Source: Clostridia bacterium
GTDB taxonomy: Bacteria; Bacillota; Clostridia; Christensenellales; DTU072
Direction: 5' to 3'
DNA length: 5,149 nucleotides
Assembly (NCBI GenBank): GCA_028701415.1
Contig: JAQVQU010000076.1
Location: forward strand, 1,489-6,637
Shown: positions 1-5,149 of the stretch, one piece after another
Layout of the letters: each line of letters starts with the position of its first letter
Position numbering within the stretch: the stretch's first letter is position 1
The notes under the pieces: generated by a model
Seen by the model: the letters and a program-made list of their open reading frames with translations, nothing else
What the model was told of the DNA's origin: nothing
The model's database searches: none
Position numbers and translations under genes: made by a program

Positions 1-161
1 AAATATACACTTTTCCATATTTTATCTGGTAATAATATAACGTCTTTCTTTGCACATAAACAATATCATCCTTAAAATCATTCCCCTTAGCTTTTCTATT
101 CCTTCTCTTTTATGCTTTATTTGGACTCATATATGATAAAATATATCTCATAGAAAATAAT

Positions 162-166
162 GAGGA
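162..166 (+). promoter_or_regulatory. Probable Shine-Dalgarno of the nnrD-type gene
   Basis: GAGGA lies 12 bases before the ATG at 179, longer than the ideal 5-9 bases. It overlaps the in-frame TGA at 161-163. It is the only purine-rich site close enough to serve this start. A TAAAAT hexamer at 137-142 could be a -10 box, but I see no convincing -35 at the right distance, so no promoter is called. Confidence 0.45.
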
Positions 167-178
167 ATTTCCAGCAAT

Positions 179-1687
179 ATGAAAAAAGTTTTATCGGTTG
201 AAAACATGCGAAAAAGTGATCTGAAAACTATTTCGGGAGGAATAAAAGGGACAGAACTAATGTTCCGAGCAGGAAAAGGAATATTTGACTCTGTGGAATG
301 GACTGGAGAAGTCGCAATTGTGTGTGGAAGGGGAAATAATGCGGGAGATGGGTTTGTTCTGGCAAGCTTATTGCAAGATAACTTCGTTAAAACTAAGTTA
401 TTTTTGATTTGCGAAGCTTTTTCTAAAGATGGAAAACACTATTTTGATATATGTAAAGAAAAGGGAATATCCCACGAAATTATTGATTCTCTTACTGATT
501 TTTCTTCCTATAACATTATAGTTGACTGTATTTTTGGGACAGGTTTTAGAGGAGAATTAGAAGATAAAGAAAGATATGCAATTAAAATGATTAATGACAG
601 CAAAGCCTATATAGTATCTGTGGACATCAATAGTGGCCTAAACGGGGACAACGGAATGGCAGATTTATGTGTTGTTTCCGATTTAACAATTTCAATCGGA
701 GGATACAAACCTGGGCATTTTCTTAATATGGCAAAGGATAAAATAAAGAAGTTAGTTAACGTTGATATCGGAATAGAGCCAGTTGATAGTCCGTATTATC
801 TTCTAGAATCCTCTGATGTTTTAAAGGCATTCATCGTTAGACCAAATTTCTCTCACAAATACACTTTCGGCAGTAGCGCTCTTATAGGAGGCTCAACCGA
901 ATATAGCGGCGCAATAAAGCTTGCAAATCTGGCATTATGTGCTCTCAAAGCCGGCGGGGGAATGTCGACTCTAGCCCTACCTAACAGCCTTATCCCAGCT
1001 GTCCTGCCATATATTTTAGAGAGTACGGTATATCCTCTTAGAGACAGAGACGGCTCCATTGAATATGATTCCCAGGTAATAGAGAAACTCTTAGAAAAAG
1101 TCGATGTAGTCGCCTACGGAATGGGGCTTGGGATGGGAGAAGGGAATCTACAAACCTTAGCACATATTTTGTCCTCAAGTTTTGAATGCATTGTTATTAT
1201 TGATGCTGACGGAATAAACGCCCTTTCAAAGATTGGTACTGATTATCTTGCCTTCTCAAAAATGCCGGTTGTTATTACCCCGCATGTAGGGGAATTCTCC
1301 AGGTTGTCTGGGAAATCAAAAGAGGAAATACTAAATGATCCTATTCGATTAGCAAAAGAATTCGCAGCAAAATATAGAACTATAGTTCTCCTAAAAGGCC
1401 CAACTACCATCATAACTGATGGAAAAGATGTAATACTTGTGGATAAAGGTTGTCCCGGTATGGCAACTGCGGGAAGTGGTGACGTGCTCTCTGGGATACT
1501 TGCTGGGATGTGTTCTTTTAATAAGGATAATCTTTTAAATACTATAGCATCAGCCGCTTTTGTTAATGGGCTTGCGGGAGAAATAGCACAAAAAAAGAGT
1601 AATGTATTTTCTATGACCGCAAAAAATACCGTAGACTCAATAACAGACGCAATAAACTTAATTATTATGAAAGATAACGTAATATAG
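179..1687 (+). CDS. nnrD: Bifunctional NAD(P)H-hydrate epimerase / ADP-dependent (S)-NAD(P)H-hydrate dehydratase
   Basis: A cytosolic metabolite-repair enzyme. It returns damaged hydrated NADH and NADPH to the normal cofactor: the N-terminal NnrE (YjeF_N) part epimerises R-hydrate to S-hydrate, and the C-terminal NnrD (carbohydrate-kinase-like) part dehydrates S-hydrate at the cost of ADP. The 502-residue length is normal for the fused form. Epimerase motifs seen are CGRGNNAGDG (residues 49-58), VDCIFGTGFRGEL (115-127) and VDINSGLNGDNG (148-159). Dehydratase motifs seen are a glycine-rich ALIGGSTEYSGA (234-245), DADGIN (342-347), VITPHVGEFSRLSG (365-378), LLKGPTTIITDG (404-415) and the catalytic GCPGMATAGSGDVLSG (424-439). 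The ATG at 179 is chosen because an in-frame TGA lies at 161-163 and a GAGGA sits at 162-166, 12 bases upstream (a long spacing). The next ATG, at codon 10, has no ribosome binding site. It appears monocistronic. One oddity is INSG where the family usually has IPSG. The identification is firm; ADP dependence is inferred from bacterial homologues. Confidence 0.95.
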   Translation: MKKVLSVENMRKSDLKTISGGIKGTELMFRAGKGIFDSVEWTGEVAIVCGRGNNAGDGFVLASLLQDNFVKTKLFLICEAFSKDGKHYFDICKEKGISHEIIDSLTDFSSYNIIVDCIFGTGFRGELEDKERYAIKMINDSKAYIVSVDINSGLNGDNGMADLCVVSDLTISIGGYKPGHFLNMAKDKIKKLVNVDIGIEPVDSPYYLLESSDVLKAFIVRPNFSHKYTFGSSALIGGSTEYSGAIKLANLALCALKAGGGMSTLALPNSLIPAVLPYILESTVYPLRDRDGSIEYDSQVIEKLLEKVDVVAYGMGLGMGEGNLQTLAHILSSSFECIVIIDADGINALSKIGTDYLAFSKMPVVITPHVGEFSRLSGKSKEEILNDPIRLAKEFAAKYRTIVLLKGPTTIITDGKDVILVDKGCPGMATAGSGDVLSGILAGMCSFNKDNLLNTIASAAFVNGLAGEIAQKKSNVFSMTAKNTVDSITDAINLIIMKDNVI

Positions 1688-1739
1688 CTCATTTTCCATA
1701 TTACAACTTAGTATAACGTTGAATACCAAAAATATTTAT

Positions 1740-1772
1740 AAAAATCTATAAAAAATATAGCACGATTTTTTT
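1740..1772 (+). terminator. Possible weak AT-rich terminator after the nnrD-type gene
   Basis: Two nested pairings are visible: AAAAATC (1740-1746) with GATTTTT (1764-1770), and inside them CTATA (1746-1750) with TATAG (1756-1760). They share base 1746, so only one can form fully. A run of seven T follows at 1766-1772. The stems are nearly all A-T, so stability would be low. A further AT-only hairpin lies just downstream: ATTTATTTA at 1775-1783 pairs with TAAATAAAT at 1793-1801 across a 9-base loop. It sits 50-110 bases after the stop codon, where a terminator would be expected, but hairpins of this composition arise easily by chance. Confidence 0.25.
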
Positions 1773-1981
1773 CTATTTATTTATTATTTATCTAAATAAA
1801 TTTTGATTTTAGAAGAATAGAAGCAATGAAAGAATATCACTATGAAAATTGCTGAACAGGACACCATTTCTGGGAGACTTAAAAAGCGAAGAGCCAGCAT
1901 GACGGATAGACGGAAAAAATCAACGAATACAATATTAGGAAATGGCTATTTTTTGTACTATTATTTTGTTGTAAAACGGGG

Positions 1982-2001
1982 CAAAATATGCTAATATTTT
2001 G
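1982..2001. promoter_or_regulatory. Palindrome copy 1, possible operator or protein-binding site
   Basis: CAAAATAT (1982-1989), spacer GCTA, ATATTTTG (1994-2001). The 8-base arms are perfect reverse complements. A dyad like this suits binding by a dimeric DNA-binding protein; as RNA it would make only a weak, AT-rich stem-loop with no adjoining T-run, so it does not look like a terminator. The operator role is inferred from symmetry, duplication and position only. Confidence 0.4.
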
Positions 2002-2014
2002 TTGGATAAAGGGG

Positions 2015-2034
2015 CAAAATATGCTAATATTTTG
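2015..2034. promoter_or_regulatory. Palindrome copy 2, possible operator or protein-binding site
   Basis: Identical to the palindrome at 1982-2001: CAAAATAT (2015-2022), spacer GCTA, ATATTTTG (2027-2034). The centre-to-centre distance is 33 bp, close to three helical turns, which would put both sites on about the same face of the DNA. It lies 76 bp before the ATPase start codon. Confidence 0.4.
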
Positions 2035-2097
2035 TTGAATAAGGGGGCAGTTATTCTTTTGCCAAATTCTATGTGGCGAATTCTATTAGTAAAAAAC

Positions 2098-2104
2098 AAG
2101 GAGA
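2098..2104 (+). promoter_or_regulatory. Strong Shine-Dalgarno that fixes the ATPase start
   Basis: AAGGAGA followed by six bases and then ATG at 2111 is close to the ideal bacterial ribosome binding site. An in-frame TAA at 2090-2092 rules out a longer protein. The strength of the site suggests the protein is well translated whenever the mRNA is made, so control is more likely at transcription. Confidence 0.9.
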
Positions 2105-2110
2105 GATCTT

Positions 2111-3469
2111 ATGCTTTGGAGAAAAAAGGGGAAAGAAATCAAAAACTGGATTCGCAATGGAAAAAATGCGCTTCTAGTCACTGGGGCAAGACAAGTGGGA
2201 AAAACTTTCCTAATTGAAGAGATGTTAAAAGCTGAAAAAGTTGATTTTGTTAAGTTTAACTTAATTGACCAGCCTGAGATAATTAGTCTCTTCGATGCAA
2301 CTGCGGAGAAACCCTCAGATGTTTTCCTTGCTAGACTTGCCCTATTAACTAATATTGAGTTAGTTAAAGGACAAACCATTATTTTCTTTGATGAAATCCA
2401 AGAAAGAAAAGACATCGTTACAAAAATCAAGTTTCTTGTAGAAGAGGGATCCTATCGATATGTTCTAAGTGGGTCACTCCTTGGGGTGGAGTTACTTGAT
2501 TTAAAATCAGCTCCTGTAGGCTATTTAGATACTATTGAGCTTTTCCCCTTAGATCTAGAGGAGTTTTTAATAGCATTGGGTTTAAAACGCAATACAATTG
2601 ATATTCTAAAAAACTCTTTCGAAAAATTACTTCCTGTAGATGATTTTATCCATAAAAAAATAATGGAAGCTTTCCGAATTTACCTTGTTATTGGGGGAAT
2701 GCCTCAGGCAGTCCACGAATATATTACTTCGCACGACTATAATCGAGTATTGTCGGTACAAAACTCTATTATCCCACAATATAAAAAAGATTTCTCCAAA
2801 TACGAATCAAGAGAAAAAAAGCTGAGACTTGTGAATACCTATGAGCTTATACCAGCAGAGCTAAATGAAAAAAATAAAAGATATACTTTTACACACCTTG
2901 ATAAAAACTTAAAAATGGATCGGTATTTTGATAGTTTCGAATGGTTGATATATTCAGGAGTTGCAATTCCGGTATATAATACAACGGAACCTAAAATCCC
3001 TCTCAAGGCAAATGAGAAATCTAATCTCTTTAAATTATTTCTTTCTGATGCAGGACTTCTTTCGGCCATGTATGGTAAATCAACGATAATAAAAACATTA
3101 AATGGTGATGAGAGCATTAATTATGGAGCAGTATATGAAAACGTCATTGCTCAGGAACTGAAAGCTCATGGATATGAATTATTTTACTTCAACAGAAAAA
3201 AACAAGGTGAATTAGACTTCTTAATTGAACATGAAAACGCGTGTCTTCCTCTAGAAATAAAATCTGGAAAGGATTATCGTATTCACTCAGCCCTGAACAA
3301 TATAGTTTCTAATAATTATTTTAACATCTCTCGAGCTTTTGTCCTATGCAATAATAATTTATCTGTGTATGATAAAATAATTTACCTACCCATTTATATG
3401 ATTATGTTTATCGATGAAAACAGCCGAGATATCCCGAAATATTCAGCTATAAATTTAACTCAACTATAA
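2111..3469 (+). CDS. AAA_14/DUF4143 family ATPase with PD-(D/E)xK-like C-terminal domain
   Basis: A 452-residue soluble P-loop ATPase of the AAA_14 plus DUF4143 architecture. No signal peptide or membrane segment is seen. The N-terminal ATPase domain (about 15-150) has Walker A GARQVGKT (25-32), Walker B TIIFFDEIQE (89-98), a sensor-like YVLSGSLLGV (117-126) and the family motif ELFPLDLEEFL (143-153). The middle carries GGMPQAV (195-201) and WLIYSGVAIP (278-287). The C-terminal DUF4143 part has FKLFLSDAGLL (307-317), YENVIAQEL (342-350), GELDFLI (366-372) and LEIKSGK (381-387). E343, D369 and E382-x-K384 match the PD-(D/E)xK nuclease-fold pattern, so the active-site set looks intact. Length is normal for the family and there is no sign of decay. 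The physiological role of this family is not established, and nuclease activity here is inferred from fold and residues only. It is not co-operonic with either neighbour. Sampled stretches are about 25-30% GC, lower than the flanking genes, consistent with an accessory or acquired gene. Confidence 0.93.
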   Translation: MLWRKKGKEIKNWIRNGKNALLVTGARQVGKTFLIEEMLKAEKVDFVKFNLIDQPEIISLFDATAEKPSDVFLARLALLTNIELVKGQTIIFFDEIQERKDIVTKIKFLVEEGSYRYVLSGSLLGVELLDLKSAPVGYLDTIELFPLDLEEFLIALGLKRNTIDILKNSFEKLLPVDDFIHKKIMEAFRIYLVIGGMPQAVHEYITSHDYNRVLSVQNSIIPQYKKDFSKYESREKKLRLVNTYELIPAELNEKNKRYTFTHLDKNLKMDRYFDSFEWLIYSGVAIPVYNTTEPKIPLKANEKSNLFKLFLSDAGLLSAMYGKSTIIKTLNGDESINYGAVYENVIAQELKAHGYELFYFNRKKQGELDFLIEHENACLPLEIKSGKDYRIHSALNNIVSNNYFNISRAFVLCNNNLSVYDKIIYLPIYMIMFIDENSRDIPKYSAINLTQL

Positions 3470-3495
3470 AAAAAGACAGGATCTTAAATCCTGTC
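3468..3495 (-). terminator. Intrinsic terminator of gyrA, shared with the convergent ATPase
   Basis: GACAGGAT (3475-3482) and ATCCTGTC (3488-3495) form a perfect 8-bp stem around a 5-base loop. Read on the minus strand, the stem is followed at once by seven T (plus-strand A at 3468-3474), a classic intrinsic terminator 57 bases after the gyrA stop codon. Read on the plus strand, it begins just after the ATPase stop codon (3467-3469), but the nearest T-run (3505-3510) is nine bases past the stem, so termination in that direction should be weaker. The gyrA T-run overlaps the ATPase stop codon. Confidence 0.85.
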
Positions 3496-3551
3496 CCTAA
3501 ATAATTTTTTATAGATATTTAAAAATTTACAATTAGTTTAAAAGCAATAAT

Positions 3552-5149
3552 TTATTCTTCTTCTTCAACTACTTCTGAGAACTCCGCGGTTTCGTCATGT
3601 GGAGTAAGCGCAACCGCCGCGACCTTTCCACCATCTCTAAGCCTCATCAGCCTTACCCCTTTGGTGCTTCTTCCGATTTTGCTAATATCCGATACTCTGA
3701 TTCTTATCATTATCCCTGCATCAGAAATAATAATAATATCGTTTTCTTCGCCCGTTTGTTTTAAAGAAATAAGCTTCCCTGTCTCTTCTGAGAAATTACC
3801 AGCTTTTATTCCTTTCCCGGCTCTTCCTTGGAGTCTATAAGCATCCGTATCCGAACGTTTTCCATACCCCAATTCACTTATTGTAATAAGATCATATCCT
3901 GGTTTTAGAACAGCCATATCTACAATGGATTCACCTTCGTCAATTCTCATGCTCCTTACTCCCATAGCGGTACGCCCAGTTTTACGAATATTTCCTTCAT
4001 CAAACCTTATACACTTACCATTTGAGGAGGCCATAATTACTTCATCCTTACCAGAAGTAATGTCGACTGCAATCAACTCATCATCCTCAACGAGGGTTAT
4101 AGCAATTTTTCCTGAAGTCATTATTCTTTGGAATTCGGATACAGCGGTTTTCTTAATCAATCCTTTCTTGGTAGCCATTAGTAAGAAGGCGTGGTTTTCT
4201 CTCTCATCAGGAACTGGGAGAATGGCCGTTACCTTTTCATTTTCGCCTAGGGCCAATAAGTTTACGCTTGCTCTGCCCTTGGAATTCCTGGGGGCTTCTG
4301 GGATTTCGTATCCTCTAAGTTTATACACCTTGCCTCTATTGGAGAAGAACAAGACATCATCGTGTGTGGAGCAAATAGTAACAGAGGTTATGAAATCTTC
4401 TTCCTTCGCCTTGTGGGCAGTTATTCCAACTCCTCCCCTTCCCTGTGCTTTATATTCGGAAAGAGACAGTCTCTTGATGTAGCCCTGATATGTCATTGTC
4501 ACAGCAACATCTTCTCTCACAATAAGATCTTCATAATCAATTGCTGCAGGGTCAAAACTAATTTCTGACTTTCTAGGTCTAGCATACAGCCTTCTGACTT
4601 CGAGAATTTCTTCTCTTACAATTGAAAGTACTCTTTCTGGTCGGGCTATAATATCGTTGTAATCTTCGACTGCTTTATTTAATTCCTCAAGTTCAAGATT
4701 AAGCTTATCTACTTCAAGGGAGGTAAGTCTACCCAACTTCATTTCCAATATGGCGTTAGCTTGTTTTTCTGAAAGTTCAAATCGTTCAATCAACCTTGTT
4801 TTTGCTTCAGCGGTCTCTCTGGACTTCTTGATTATCGCAATTACTTCATCAATGTTTGCTTCTGCAATAACTAATCCTTTAACAATATGTTGACGTTCCT
4901 CGGCCTTATTCAGAAGGAATCTAGTTCTTCTTACAGTTACTTCAATTTGATGATTGATGTAAGCCATTAATATCTCTTTTAAGGTCATTACTCTAGGAGT
5001 TCCCTTATCAAGAGCGAGAAGTATCATGTTGTCTTTAATCTGAAGCTGAGTTTGTTTATATAGTGTATTTAAAACAACTTTGGGAGAGGCATCCCTTTTG
5101 AGTTCAATAACAATTCTCATACCGTCTCTATCGCTATGATCCATGATAT
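3552..5149 (-). CDS. gyrA: DNA gyrase subunit A, C-terminal two thirds (5' end outside the window)
   Basis: GyrA is the DNA-cleaving and DNA-wrapping subunit of DNA gyrase (A2B2), which adds negative supercoils using ATP bound by GyrB. The frame is open to the window edge. The ATG at 5142-5144 is internal, because it lies in the conserved SDRDGMRIVIELKRDA segment of the cleavage domain, so the catalytic tyrosine and quinolone-resistance region are beyond the edge. Numbering from that Met: end of the tower and coiled-coil gate, about 1-190, with LSEKQANAILEMKLGRLT (124-141); then the six-bladed beta-pinwheel wrapping domain from about 205 (EDLIVREDVAVTMTYQGYIKRL) to about 512. The GyrA box reads QGRGGVG (234-240), and a degenerate second box QGRAGKG lies at 439-445. 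The box supports GyrA over ParC. The protein ends in an acidic tail, EVVEEEE. The gammaproteobacterial insertion in the tower region is absent. Sampled stretches are about 35-50% GC, higher than the convergent ATPase gene. Confidence 0.97.
   Translation of the reverse strand, partial: IMDHSDRDGMRIVIELKRDASPKVVLNTLYKQTQLQIKDNMILLALDKGTPRVMTLKEILMAYINHQIEVTVRRTRFLLNKAEERQHIVKGLVIAEANIDEVIAIIKKSRETAEAKTRLIERFELSEKQANAILEMKLGRLTSLEVDKLNLELEELNKAVEDYNDIIARPERVLSIVREEILEVRRLYARPRKSEISFDPAAIDYEDLIVREDVAVTMTYQGYIKRLSLSEYKAQGRGGVGITAHKAKEEDFITSVTICSTHDDVLFFSNRGKVYKLRGYEIPEAPRNSKGRASVNLLALGENEKVTAILPVPDERENHAFLLMATKKGLIKKTAVSEFQRIMTSGKIAITLVEDDELIAVDITSGKDEVIMASSNGKCIRFDEGNIRKTGRTAMGVRSMRIDEGESIVDMAVLKPGYDLITISELGYGKRSDTDAYRLQGRAGKGIKAGNFSEETGKLISLKQTGEENDIIIISDAGIMIRIRVSDISKIGRSTKGVRLMRLRDGGKVAAVALTPHDETAEFSEVVEEEE

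Larger units (their letters stand above)
1958..2049. repeat. Tandem array of a 33-bp unit, two full copies plus degenerate flanks
   Basis: Full copies lie at 1978-2010 and 2011-2043 and match at 31 of 33 positions (differences at 2005/2038 and 2010/2043). The last 20 bases of a degenerate earlier copy are at 1958-1977 (16 of 20 match), and the first 6 bases of a third copy (GGGGCA) are at 2044-2049, after which similarity is lost. Each unit starts with GGGG and ends with TTGTTG followed by an A-rich tail. The unit length is a multiple of three, so one frame stays open through both copies, but that frame lacks a ribosome binding site and runs into the ATPase gene out of frame. The array ends about 60 bp before the ATPase start codon. 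Confidence 0.9.
1688..2110. other. 423-bp intergenic region without a supportable gene
   Basis: In order this region holds: AT-only hairpins (1740-1801); a GC-richer island (about 1851-1913) in otherwise very AT-rich DNA; a tandem array of a 33-bp unit (about 1958-2049); a short direct repeat AATTCTAT at 2065-2072 and 2079-2086; and the ribosome binding site of the downstream ATPase. A possible -35 TTGCCA (2059-2064) has only poor -10 partners (TCTATT at 2082-2087 or TATTAG at 2084-2089). It would also put the transcript start almost on the Shine-Dalgarno, so I do not call it a promoter. A 50-codon frame starts with ATG at 1842 and ends at 1994 inside the first palindrome. It lacks a convincing ribosome binding site and recognisable homology, and I do not call it a gene. 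Confidence 0.7.

Noticed and set aside
1..130. Minus-strand frame open from codon 109 to the left edge, preceded in frame by ATG (128-130) and a TAA (110-112); it reads for example GNDFKDDIVYVQRK.
   Set aside because: Only 36 codons, no ATG after the stop and no ribosome binding site before the possible GTG at 53-55. A frame this short is expected by chance; more sequence to the left would be needed to call a gene or pseudogene.
1243..1692. 149-codon minus-strand frame inside the nnrD-type gene, and similar frames opposite the ATPase and gyrA.
   Set aside because: They lie wholly opposite genes with clear family motifs, have no domains of their own and are shadows of the real coding strand.
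1842..1994. 50-codon plus-strand frame starting MKIAEQDTISG and ending in the first palindrome.
   Set aside because: No convincing ribosome binding site, abrupt change of base composition within it, no recognised domain, and a stop codon inside a repeat. Recorded as part of the GC-island finding instead.
1978..2043. The two 33-bp units as a CRISPR array.
   Set aside because: The units are directly adjacent with no spacers of unique sequence, and no cas gene is present.
1999..2217. TTG-started frame that translates the 33-bp array as an 11-residue repeat (GAKYANILL).
   Set aside because: No ribosome binding site for the TTG, and it runs about 100 bases into the ATPase gene in another frame. 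The openness follows from the unit length being a multiple of three.

Overview
The window comes from a low-GC bacterium. Its start sites carry Shine-Dalgarno sequences (a textbook AAGGAGA precedes the second gene), it uses the standard code, and its GyrA lacks the extra segment found in the tower region of gammaproteobacterial GyrA. A Firmicutes-like lineage fits the GyrA sequence, but I cannot name a genus from this window alone.

Layout: positions 1-178 are AT-rich with no supportable gene. A complete bifunctional NAD(P)H-hydrate repair enzyme (nnrD type, NnrE epimerase fused to NnrD dehydratase) lies at 179-1687 on the plus strand. A 423-bp non-coding stretch (1688-2110) follows. It holds weak AT-only hairpins, a roughly 60-bp island of clearly higher GC, and a short tandem array of a 33-bp unit with a perfect 8+4+8 palindrome in each full copy. 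Right after the array comes a complete AAA_14/DUF4143 ATPase with a PD-(D/E)xK-like C-terminal domain (2111-3469, plus strand). The right third is the 3' two thirds of gyrA on the minus strand (stop at 3552; its 5' end is beyond the window). The ATPase and gyrA converge on one hairpin terminator at 3468-3495.

The two housekeeping genes (metabolite repair and DNA gyrase) have no direct functional link. The ATPase between them looks like an accessory gene: it stands alone, is visibly more AT-rich than its neighbours, belongs to a sporadically distributed family of unknown role, and has its own repeat-bearing upstream region. The most interesting signal is the pairing of that ATPase with the palindromic tandem array about 70 bp before its start codon. 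It could be an operator, a target of the ATPase's nuclease-like domain, or a copy-number-variable regulatory element. No CRISPR array, tRNA, rRNA or intact insertion sequence is visible.
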